In this document: piece after piece, positions 43,291-50,532 of the stretch
Position numbering within the stretch: the first letter of the stretch is position 1
Layout of the letters: every line of letters begins with the position of its first letter
Origin: an uncultured Acidimicrobiales bacterium
Lineage (GTDB): Bacteria > Actinomycetota > Acidimicrobiia > Acidimicrobiales > SZUA-35
Length of the DNA: 50,532 nucleotides
Assembly (NCBI GenBank): GCA_937922045.1
Contig: CAKZXA010000090.1
Span: forward strand, 1 to 50,532
Direction: 5' to 3'
Position numbers and translations under genes: made by a program
Notes under the pieces: model-generated
The model's database searches: none
What the model was told of the DNA's origin: nothing
What the model saw: the letters and a program-made list of their open reading frames with translations, nothing else

Positions 43291-44343
43291 TCAGGTCAGG
43301 CGATCGAGCAACTGCATCGTCGACGCCAGGTAGTCAGCGTTGCCGTCGTCGGCCGATTCAAGCATTTCCAACGACTCGACGGCGGCAATCGCCGTGTCGG
43401 CCCGCCGTCCTCTTTTCTCGCGATCAGCTTCTTGAGCGGACGCGAGCTTCGGGTAGAGCAGGTTCAAGCCGCGCTCGTCTCCCTCCGACAGGTCTTGCCC
43501 ATTTCCTTGCGGAGCGCATCCGCTCGGATCAGTCTTGTAGAACAGTTTGGGAAAGCGGTAGAGCATTACCGAAGCCGGATCGAACGGGCCGGCCGCTGCA
43601 TCCTCGGCACCGGCGGAGCGGAGATTGTGGTCGACCTTGGCCTTACTCCACCGGTTCGGAGCGCCTGAAAGGTAGGTGTAGATCCCCGGCCGACGACCGT
43701 GTTCGTCGCCTATGAAACGACCCGTGTCGTCGAGCGTTGGCACATACCACTCGTCGTCCTCCCATCTGAACTCGTCCTGGCACGGTCCGAGCATGTTCTG
43801 ATGCTCGTGCTTGAAGGCCAAGGCGTGCAGGAACTCATGCAGCACGGTTCGACGCCATGTGCCTGGCAGCCGCTCGGTGTAGCCGCCGAGGTTGAGGCTG
43901 CGCTGGTTCGGACGCCCACCGACACCACCAAACGGCGAGCCGACCGAGCTGTCGACGCTGGCCGTTCCGACCAACGACCAGTAGCCCCCCTGGTCGAAAC
44001 TGATGCGAATATCGGCTGCATAGTCACGGTCCGATGTGGTCCATCGATGGAAGCCACCGTGATGATCGGCACCAAAGTCAATCGTGACCCCGCACGCCTC
44101 GCCGATCGGTTGGACCGCTCGGGCGATGCGGGCGTGGAGCTCGTCAGAACCATCCAGGAAGGCGGCCTTTATCGGTGTCCCAACCGGCCATCGGTCGAGG
44201 TCGGCGATTATGAACTCCAGGTCGGCGTTCTGGTCTGCGACCTGGCGACGCCAGGCCTCGCGTTGGCTCAACGATTCGGCCAGGTCGTCGGGGTAGTCCT
44301 CCAACATCTCATCGAGAGCGTCGTCGACAGGTTCGAGTGACAT
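43291..44343 (-). CDS. Astacin-like metalloprotease without signal peptide
   Basis: A 350-residue protein from ATG 44343, five bases after a GGAG ribosome site. The zinc motif is HEFLHALAFKHEHQ (H169, E170, H173, H179), the HExxHxxxxxH of astacin/metzincins including the following Glu-His. A Met-turn SVMLYRFP lies near residue 265. The usual FDQGGYWSLVG entry strand is at about 116-126. There is no signal peptide, unlike most astacins, so the enzyme is expected inside the cell. It is in the middle of the three-protease operon, 54 bases after the papain-like gene. Confidence 0.8.
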   Translation of the reverse strand: MSLEPVDDALDEMLEDYPDDLAESLSQREAWRRQVADQNADLEFIIADLDRWPVGTPIKAAFLDGSDELHARIARAVQPIGEACGVTIDFGADHHGGFHRWTTSDRDYAADIRISFDQGGYWSLVGTASVDSSVGSPFGGVGGRPNQRSLNLGGYTERLPGTWRRTVLHEFLHALAFKHEHQNMLGPCQDEFRWEDDEWYVPTLDDTGRFIGDEHGRRPGIYTYLSGAPNRWSKAKVDHNLRSAGAEDAAAGPFDPASVMLYRFPKLFYKTDPSGCAPQGNGQDLSEGDERGLNLLYPKLASAQEADREKRGRRADTAIAAVESLEMLESADDGNADYLASTMQLLDRLT

Positions 44344-44397
44344 GGTTCTCCTCATTAGTGGGCACACTATGCGCGTGACGTGTTCCTTGCTTGCCCT

Positions 44398-45357
44398 TCA
44401 CGGGCAATCGGCAACGGCCTCATAAGCGAGAGTCGCGTGGTCGGGCGATAAATACCAACGATTCGCAATTTCTGGCGAGCACCAGAGATCGGCCGGCGAG
44501 ACGCCCTTCTCGATCGGGACACGCCGGTTGGTTGGCACCATTGTTGTCGCCCAACCAACCGCGAGTCCACCGAAGAGGGCAGCCTTGTTTCGCCAAGCCC
44601 AGATTGTTGGGAGCCCGAGCCCCTCCAACTCGGGCTCGCCAAGCTCACCGCCCTCATGGGGCGAATCCTCGATCAGTGATCGGTACAGGTCGTCGCCGTC
44701 GGGAAAGTAGAATTCGCCATCTTCAACCCGCAGACCTGGCGCAGGAACGATCTCTAGCGGGTCCTGCAGCCCCTCGGCGTAGGCCTGATAGACAAAGCCC
44801 GAGCAGGTACTGGAGAAGCCACCGGGTCGGAGCATAGATTCCAGACCTTCCTCCACCGCGTCGAGAGGCTCGAGGCGGCGAGCGCCGCTGGCCCTCGCCC
44901 GCAACAGCAGGGCAAAGGCAATGCCAAGGTCGCGCCCTGAGTAGCGGGTAACGGGCTCGTCGGAACCATCTGGACTCGTAGCCACCAAGGCCCGAGCCCA
45001 CTCGGCGGCCCCACGACGATCCTCGACGGGGCGATCGGGTCTGGCCACGCCCACACCGGCCGGGTAGCGAGCAGCGAAGGTGTCGAGTCGATCGTAGGCA
45101 ACCCCGCCTGAGGCGGCGTGCAGAATCTCACCTTGCCCGACATAGAGAGCGCTGTGGCTCCAGTAGCCGTCGAGGTTGGTGATGATCTGAGACATCCAGT
45201 GGTCGGCGTTGCGACACACCACGATGTCGCCCGGTTCCAACGCTTCTTCCAACGCTGTGCTGTCGGGAAAAGCATCGACAGTGTCGAGCGCAAGATCACA
45301 AGCCGTACGCACTCCAGACCGTTCTCCTTCGCCCGCTACTTCACCCTCACTGTTCAT
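44398..45357 (-). CDS. Permuted papain-fold (YiiX/NlpC-like) cysteine peptidase or amidase
   Basis: A 319-residue protein. The N-terminal GDIVVCRNADHW and GYWSHSALYVG (His68) together with a later STCSGFVYQAY (Cys185) show the permuted papain-like order of the YiiX/LRAT/NlpC-P60 relatives, where His precedes Cys. Such proteins cleave peptides, amides or acyl bonds. A C-terminal hydrophobic stretch (KAALFGGLAVGWATTMV) may contact a membrane. No signal peptide is seen. It is the first gene of the minus-strand operon with the other two proteases. Confidence 0.7.
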   Translation of the reverse strand: MNSEGEVAGEGERSGVRTACDLALDTVDAFPDSTALEEALEPGDIVVCRNADHWMSQIITNLDGYWSHSALYVGQGEILHAASGGVAYDRLDTFAARYPAGVGVARPDRPVEDRRGAAEWARALVATSPDGSDEPVTRYSGRDLGIAFALLLRARASGARRLEPLDAVEEGLESMLRPGGFSSTCSGFVYQAYAEGLQDPLEIVPAPGLRVEDGEFYFPDGDDLYRSLIEDSPHEGGELGEPELEGLGLPTIWAWRNKAALFGGLAVGWATTMVPTNRRVPIEKGVSPADLWCSPEIANRWYLSPDHATLAYEAVADCP

Positions 45358-45416
45358 ACACCAAGAATGGCCGAGCCCACTAACGAACAGATAACGCTCG
45401 TGAAACGGTGTGAGAT

Positions 45417-46568
45417 CTAGGCGGTAACGAGGCCAAGAGGTGCTCGGCTGAGCCTCTCACATCCGGCTTCGGTGACCACCACCGAATGGCCGAGGGTCAT
45501 GGCTCGGCCATCGGTTGAGTTCAACAGGATCATGTGTAGGAAGTAGACCTGATCAGCGGCGAATCGGAGAGGGTTGCCATGGTGGAGCATCGGCCAGTCA
45601 ACCCAGATCGGGGCGTAAACCGCGCCCATGCCATAGCCACAGGCGTTGAGCCGGTGGGCCTTGTAGCCAGCCCGGTCCAAAACCTCGGCGTGTACATCGA
45701 AGACCTCACCGAGGGTGGCGCCCGGCTGTATCGCTGCCTCGCAGGCCACCAGTGCCTGCTCGGCGGCCTCGTGCATCCTGCAATGCTCAGGGGCAACATC
45801 GCCGATCAGCATCGTGCGCATCATCGCTGCGTGGTAGCGGCGGTAGGCGCCAGCCCATTCCAGGGTTAGTTGATCGTCGGCGTCGAGCGCTCGCCGTCCC
45901 GACGTATAGCGCACCATCAGGGCCGATGGCCCGGAACCGATGATGATCTCGTTGCCGGCATAGTCGCCTCCCCCGCCCAGGATCGCGGCCTGCATTCCAG
46001 CCAGAATCTCGGCTTCCGACACCCCGGGGGCGGCGAGCGCTTGTGCGACCGTCCACGCCTCGTCAGCCAGGTCGGCGGCACGGCGGATGTAGACCAGCTC
46101 TTGGGCCGACTTCGTGCGGCGAAGCTCTTGGATCACGGTGGAGGCGTCCTCGTAGGCCACTACACCTTGCAAGGATCGTTCGAGCATGATCCAGTTCGAC
46201 GCTTTGAGGCCGTAGCTATCGAGTTCGATTCCGACTCGCCCACCGGTTAGGCCCAGATCAGCCAGCACCGGTAGGAGCTGTTGGGTCGGATCAACACCCT
46301 CGATGTCGGCCCATACCCGCACATCCTCGATCATCGAGGTATGCCAGGCGGTACGTAGATCGGGAGCTCGGGTGAGCAGGGCGATCTCACCCTCGGCGTT
46401 GAGGACCAAAGCCTGGAACATGGCAAAGCCGAAGGTGTCGTAGCCGGTCAGCCAATACATCGACTCCTGCTTGAACATGATCAGGCCATCGAGCTCTCGC
46501 TCCCTTAGCGCAGCGACAGCACGGTCGAGGCGACCTGCCATCTCCTCCTGACCAAAGTGAATCGGCAT
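45417..46568 (-). CDS. M24 'pita-bread' protein, ectoine-hydrolase-like and metal-free
   Basis: A 383-residue protein of the M24 peptidase fold. It follows ectoine hydrolase (DoeA/EutD)-type proteins: early ALRERELDGLIMFKQESMYWLTGYD, LEWAGAYRRYHAAMMRTM where peptidases have metal Asp, GYGMGAVYAPIW instead of the metal His loop, and VYFLHMILL in place of the first metal Glu. The absence of the five metal ligands fits the creatinase/ectoine-hydrolase clade, which hydrolyses C-N bonds of small molecules. The exact substrate is inferred, not shown. It lies 29 bases after the SDR gene on the same strand. Confidence 0.7.
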   Translation of the reverse strand: MPIHFGQEEMAGRLDRAVAALRERELDGLIMFKQESMYWLTGYDTFGFAMFQALVLNAEGEIALLTRAPDLRTAWHTSMIEDVRVWADIEGVDPTQQLLPVLADLGLTGGRVGIELDSYGLKASNWIMLERSLQGVVAYEDASTVIQELRRTKSAQELVYIRRAADLADEAWTVAQALAAPGVSEAEILAGMQAAILGGGGDYAGNEIIIGSGPSALMVRYTSGRRALDADDQLTLEWAGAYRRYHAAMMRTMLIGDVAPEHCRMHEAAEQALVACEAAIQPGATLGEVFDVHAEVLDRAGYKAHRLNACGYGMGAVYAPIWVDWPMLHHGNPLRFAADQVYFLHMILLNSTDGRAMTLGHSVVVTEAGCERLSRAPLGLVTA

Positions 46569-46597
46569 CGCCGCCTCCGTTCCCGTCGCCCTTCGGG

Positions 46598-47386
46598 CTA
46601 GCGGCCCGCTAGTCCGTAGCGTTCAAGAATGTTGTCGGGCTTGAAGGTCTCGAAGGGAACCTCATCAGCGGTACAAAGATGCACCATGGCGTCGACAACC
46701 TCTTGAGGGTCGAGCTGGTTGCCGAGCATCCGAGTACGGGTTCCAGCCGCCAATTCGAGCTCGACCGCACCTCCGGCTGGCGCCAACTGATCATCCACCC
46801 CTTCCACCATGGCGTCGTTGAAGCCGGTGGCGTACGGTCCCGGGTTCAGCTTGACCACCTCGATGTTGTAGGGCTTCATCTCGGCGCTGAGCGATCGGCT
46901 GAAGGCCTCCAGAGCATGCTTGGTCATGGCGTAGGGCCCGGAAAGCGCACCGCTGAACAGCCCGGCGATGGACGACACCGTGATGATTCGACCCCAACCC
47001 TTTTTCTTCATCGCCGGGACCACGGCCTGGGTTACGGCAATGGTGCCGAACACGTTGACCTCGAAGACCCCACGCACCAGGCCCATGTCCACATCGGCCA
47101 TCGGGCCGAGCTGGCCCCGGCCCGCATTGTTGAGCAACACGTCGACATCGAGAGATCGGACCATCTCGATGTCGACGGCGTCGGTGATATCGAGCTTGAC
47201 CCCGGTGATGTTCGGATGAGCCGCATCCATCTCATCGGCCTCGGTCTGGTCGATGGTGCCGGCGATCACCCGATACCCCCGGCCAGCGAGCTCTTCGGCC
47301 GCCCCTCGACCAAAGCCCGTACCGGCGCCGGTGATCAGGATCGACTTGTTTACAGACTCTTGGTTCAACTGCTCGTTGCTTGACAC
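46598..47386 (-). CDS. Short-chain dehydrogenase/reductase
   Basis: A 262-residue classical SDR. Cofactor loop ILITGAGTGFGRG (residues 16-28), NNAG, SSIAG...YAMTK catalytic Ser-Tyr-Lys and a LNPGPYAT motif are all present. The substrate is unknown. It sits between two M24 genes, one 29 bases downstream on the same strand and one divergent, 65 bases away, so they may serve one degradation pathway. Confidence 0.88.
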   Translation of the reverse strand: MSSNEQLNQESVNKSILITGAGTGFGRGAAEELAGRGYRVIAGTIDQTEADEMDAAHPNITGVKLDITDAVDIEMVRSLDVDVLLNNAGRGQLGPMADVDMGLVRGVFEVNVFGTIAVTQAVVPAMKKKGWGRIITVSSIAGLFSGALSGPYAMTKHALEAFSRSLSAEMKPYNIEVVKLNPGPYATGFNDAMVEGVDDQLAPAGGAVELELAAGTRTRMLGNQLDPQEVVDAMVHLCTADEVPFETFKPDNILERYGLAGR

Positions 47387-47451
47387 GAAGAGATCCTAGG
47401 CTTACCGCTCGGTATCGGTCGAGCCGCTGTCTCTGCCCTAGTCTGCGCATC

Positions 47452-48624
47452 ATGTTCGAAGCGAACTCCCGGCGTCTGCGCGAGCAGATGGACGCCAACG
47501 ACATCGACGTTGCCCTCATCACCGACGACGACTCGATCTACTACTTCACCGGATACTACGACTTCCTGCATATGGAGTTTGGGCGGCCAACGATTTTGGT
47601 CGTCTCCCGTGATGAAGAAAGCCTGCTGATCACGCCATCGATCGATCTGAACGCTGCCCTCGCCCACGCCAAGGTCGACCGCGTCGAGGCCTGGAACGAT
47701 GGTCTGGGAGACGAATGGCGTGAACATCTTCCCTCAGTACTGCAACCGGTCTTGCCGCCAATCTTGGGGCGGTCTGGCCACATCGCTATCGAATCACACC
47801 TGATGCCTCCGCTGGTGCGAACCTACGTTGAGTCTCTGGTGAGCCTCGACCGGATCGTCGACATCAGCGAGATCGTAGCCACCATGCGCATGATCAAGTC
47901 TTCCACCGAGCTCCAGCTGGCTCGCCACGCAGGTGAGGTTGCCAATGCCATGATGGCGGCCGGGCGCTTGGCTATCGCCGAGGGGGTGCCCGAGTACCGG
48001 GTCGCGTTGGCGACCGCCGAGGCCGGAACCGAGAAAGCGGCCGAGCTGTTGGCCGCTCACTACGGCGATGCCGACATGTCGCCCAACACCCATTTCCTTC
48101 AGATCATGGCCTCCGGCCGCGATGTCATAAAGACCCATCACCGGGCCTCAACCCGGGTCATGGCCAACGGCGAGCCAGTGTTTCTCTGCTTCTGCGGCAT
48201 GACAAACTTCCACCGCTTCAAGCTCGGTTTCGACCGCACCTTCTGGATCGGCGAGATCGGCGATGCGTCACAGGCCGACGTGTACCAGGTGGCCGTCGAC
48301 AGTCAGGCAGCCGCCCTCGCCGTGTTGCGACCAGGGATCACGGGCGAAGAGGTACACGCCGCCTATGCCGAAGTGATCCAACGAGCCGGTTATGACTATC
48401 CGTTTCGGTGCGGGCGAGGAACAGGTTTCAGTTTTCTCGAACAACCCCAATTGGTGGCCGGTGACACCACGGTAATTCGTAGAGACATGGTGTTCGCGAT
48501 AGACGGTTCGGTCAGCACCGAAAGCTTCCGGGCTCAGGTCGGCGATAGTTTCATCGTGACCGACGATGGCTACGACCCGATTACAAGCCATCCAAAGACG
48601 ATCGACGATGTCATCCTCCACTGA
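47452..48624 (+). CDS. Creatinase-like M24 protein
   Basis: A 390-residue protein from ATG 47452. The N-terminal domain aligns in order with creatinase: DIDVALITDDDSIYYFTGYYDF, FGRPTILVVSRD, MRMIKSSTELQLARHAG and GVPEYRVALATAEAG. In the catalytic half the metal ligands of aminopeptidases are replaced (FCGMTNFHRFKLGFDRT, GRGTGFSF, FAIDGSV and RAQVGDSF), consistent with the metal-free creatinase clade. It is expected to hydrolyse a C-N bond in a guanidino or amide compound; the exact substrate is not known. Divergent from the SDR. Confidence 0.75.
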   Translation: MFEANSRRLREQMDANDIDVALITDDDSIYYFTGYYDFLHMEFGRPTILVVSRDEESLLITPSIDLNAALAHAKVDRVEAWNDGLGDEWREHLPSVLQPVLPPILGRSGHIAIESHLMPPLVRTYVESLVSLDRIVDISEIVATMRMIKSSTELQLARHAGEVANAMMAAGRLAIAEGVPEYRVALATAEAGTEKAAELLAAHYGDADMSPNTHFLQIMASGRDVIKTHHRASTRVMANGEPVFLCFCGMTNFHRFKLGFDRTFWIGEIGDASQADVYQVAVDSQAAALAVLRPGITGEEVHAAYAEVIQRAGYDYPFRCGRGTGFSFLEQPQLVAGDTTVIRRDMVFAIDGSVSTESFRAQVGDSFIVTDDGYDPITSHPKTIDDVILH

Positions 48625-48795
48625 CAAACCGGTCGAAATGTTCCCCTAGGGAATAGTGCTCCCCAGAGACTGATTCGCCCGAACCACAGAGACCAAACCG
48701 CTATATTGGCCAAGATCAAGCGACACATGGCGATAGTCGCCATGGACCTTGTACTTGGATGCACAAGGTTTACCAGTGGTGTGAGGTAACGGCGA
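48625..48795. other. Leader region of the cohesin/dockerin-like protein gene
   Basis: This 171-base gap holds three small hairpins: TTCCC/GGGAA at 48638-48650, TGGCGA/TCGCCA around 48728-48742 and CCTTGT/ACAAGG at 48747-48768. The last two lie in the probable 5' leader of the right-hand gene. No promoter is convincing. Confidence 0.35.
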
Positions 48796-50532
48796 ATGCA
48801 GGCATGGCGCAAAGCGTTATGGGCGAGTTTATGTGTTGTTCTTCTGACGGCATGGCCAGCAGGAGCTCCGGCCGGAGCTCAAGAGGGTTCGATCTCGGTC
48901 GATGCTCCATCGACCAGCCAGGTCGGTGAAGTCGTCGAGATCTCGGTTGGGTCGCCATCGACCACAGCAGCCTTCGAAACAGGGTTTTCTTATGACCACG
49001 AAGCGTTGGAGTTCGCTGGCGCCTACTTTGATCAGCCGGTTGAGGTTCTCACCGTTGATGGCGTCGATGGTCTCGCCGACGTCGGAGCCTTTCGATGCAG
49101 CACCGATCTGTGCGATGACGGTCTGGTCGCTCCTGTCGGAGCGATGAAGGTTCGCTTCATCGTGCTCACCGCTGGCACTCACAAGATTACGTTGCGTCGA
49201 GGCCTCGCCGTTGACGCAGCCGGTTCGGTCGTGGCCGAAACCGCTTCTCAGGAAATTGTTGTTGGTGCTGGCGAAGGGCCAGAAACCTCTGGCGCCAACG
49301 ACACCGCACTCAGCTCCAATCGGGCCGCGGTAAGCCAGGAGCAAGCCGACGTAACCGGCGACAGCCAAGTCGATCGCCTCGATGCGCTCGAAGCAGCCTC
49401 GGCCTGGGACAGCGTGCGTCGTGTCGACGGACCGTGCCAGCTCGACGAATGGTCGGCCGGTTTCGATATAGACGCAAGCGGTTGTCTCGACGTAGCCGAC
49501 CTCGCGGCGATAAGCGCCGCCATCGGTCCTGCCCTTGTCGTCGAAGACGGTGTAGCGGGCCTTTGGGCCGATGAGGCCCCGGCGCATGTAGCTGCGGCTG
49601 ATCTGCCTTTTGTCGTCAACTCAACGCTCGATGCGGGCGATCGATCCCTAACCGACGGGGTCTGCCAGACCTCAACCGGGGTCTGCACCTTGCGGGCCGC
49701 TATCCAGCAGGCCAACTACAACACCGGCCCGAACGACATCCACTTCAATATCGCCGGTTCAGGTGTGCAGCGCATCAATCTTTCTTCACCGCTGCCCGGT
49801 CTTTACGACACCACCGGCGGAACTACGATCGATGGCTACACCCAGCCCGGCACTCGGGTTAACACCAGTGATCTCGTCTTCAACGGCCTCATCAAGATCG
49901 AGGTCTTCGGACGCGGTCAAACCGTCGGTCAATCGGGCATGGTCATCTACGGCCCAAGCAACACGATCCGCGGCCTCTCGGTCTACAACTCGTTCTTCAA
50001 CATCCATCTCAGCGGCAACGGCGCCTCCAACAACACCATCGTTGGCAACATCATCGGCACCAACACCGCTACCACCTGGGCAGAAACTACCGCTTCCACC
50101 GATCAGGCAGGAGTCGAGATTCGTAGCGGTGCCTCCTACAACCAGGTCGGAACCGTGGCGCTGCAAGACCGCAACGTGATCAGCGGCAACCCCTATTCGG
50201 GCGTACGGATCAACCACGCGGAAACGGTCGGCAACCGGATTCAAAACAACCTTGTCGGCTTCAACGCCAGCGGAACCACTTCCCTCTACAGCAGAGTCGC
50301 TGGCATCGACGCACAGTGGGGAGCGCAAGAGACGTTGATCGGCGGTTATCAGGAGCACGCTGGCAACAAGGTTGCCGGTAACTCCGCCTACGGCATCGAC
50401 CTGTCGCACAGCTCGAAGAACAATGTGGTCGTCGGCAACCGGTTGGGCACCGACCCATCAGGTACCAGGACCTACACCCACACCGCCAACCTGATCGGCC
50501 TCGCCATCAAGGACAACACGGTCGGCAACACC
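48796..50532 (+). CDS. Secreted cohesin/dockerin-like beta-helix protein (3' end cut by the window)
   Basis: At least 579 residues; the frame runs off the right edge without a stop. A signal peptide ends near residue 28 (APAGA). Residues 33-150 look like a cohesin-type domain: SISVDAPSTSQVGEVVEISVG and TGFSYDHEALEFAGAYF. A single dockerin-like EF-hand segment is at about residues 222-240 (DIDASGCLDVADLAA). From about residue 285, CTLRAAIQQANYNTGPNDIHFNI begins a right-handed parallel beta-helix with repeated NxIxGN(x)I/V turns. Such proteins bind or cleave polysaccharides at the cell surface. Whether cohesin and dockerin parts interact is unknown. Confidence 0.72.
   Translation, partial: MQAWRKALWASLCVVLLTAWPAGAPAGAQEGSISVDAPSTSQVGEVVEISVGSPSTTAAFETGFSYDHEALEFAGAYFDQPVEVLTVDGVDGLADVGAFRCSTDLCDDGLVAPVGAMKVRFIVLTAGTHKITLRRGLAVDAAGSVVAETASQEIVVGAGEGPETSGANDTALSSNRAAVSQEQADVTGDSQVDRLDALEAASAWDSVRRVDGPCQLDEWSAGFDIDASGCLDVADLAAISAAIGPALVVEDGVAGLWADEAPAHVAAADLPFVVNSTLDAGDRSLTDGVCQTSTGVCTLRAAIQQANYNTGPNDIHFNIAGSGVQRINLSSPLPGLYDTTGGTTIDGYTQPGTRVNTSDLVFNGLIKIEVFGRGQTVGQSGMVIYGPSNTIRGLSVYNSFFNIHLSGNGASNNTIVGNIIGTNTATTWAETTASTDQAGVEIRSGASYNQVGTVALQDRNVISGNPYSGVRINHAETVGNRIQNNLVGFNASGTTSLYSRVAGIDAQWGAQETLIGGYQEHAGNKVAGNSAYGIDLSHSSKNNVVVGNRLGTDPSGTRTYTHTANLIGLAIKDNTVGNT

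Overview
The window looks like chromosomal DNA of a high-GC actinobacterium, most likely from the Acidimicrobiia (Ilumatobacter-like). The evidence is GC-rich codon use, many ATGA or gapless gene junctions, an actinobacterial DUF3499 protein, and MalFG- and Opp-type ABC operons next to creatinase-clade proteins. The lineage is an inference. No rRNA, tRNA, CRISPR array, insertion sequence or phage gene was found.

Layout. At 1-2372 there is a truncated sugar-isomerase-like TIM barrel, DUF3499 and a HisC-type aminotransferase. At 2452-12793 lies a cell-surface and exopolysaccharide region: a lipoprotein, a secreted beta-propeller protein with a duplicated C-terminal module, a Wzz/CpsD-like fusion without a Walker A, an O-antigen polymerase/ligase-like protein, a Wzx-like flippase, a sulfotransferase and an APH-fold phosphotransferase. 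At 12952-23697 is a mixed housekeeping stretch: an alkyltransferase-like DNA-repair protein, an HD protein resembling the C-terminal half of CCA-adding enzyme, MFS, rhodanese, membrane-anchored HtrA-like protease, lipid kinase, PhyH, PPOX, ArfB, a TetR plus fatty acid hydroxylase pair, and GNAT.

At 24126-30215 there is a complete peptide ABC importer (two ATPases, binding protein, two permeases), with a 17-bp perfect stem-loop after the binding-protein gene. A Gfo/Idh/MocA oxidoreductase, a DinB-like protein and a frameshifted DUF4287-like gene follow. At 32874-39848 is an alpha-galactoside utilisation locus: MalG, MalF, Tat-lipoprotein binding protein and LacI on the minus strand, and GH4 alpha-galactosidase and galactokinase on the plus strand. 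A 32-bp near-perfect palindrome overlaps the -35 boxes of both divergent promoters.

The most unusual segment is 40819-45357. A four-gene minus-strand operon carries three mechanistically unrelated peptidases (permuted papain-like, astacin-like HExxHxxxxxH, and a trypsin fold fused to a helical region) plus a small signal-peptide ORF. It converges on a SLOG-like predicted nucleotide-sensing protein. None of the three peptidases has a visible export signal. This resembles a predicted intracellular conflict or regulated-proteolysis module and is the main candidate for an undescribed system. After it come two M24 'pita-bread' proteins that lack the usual metal ligands (ectoine-hydrolase-like and creatinase-like) around a short-chain dehydrogenase, and the 5' part of a secreted cohesin/dockerin-like beta-helix protein that runs off the right edge.
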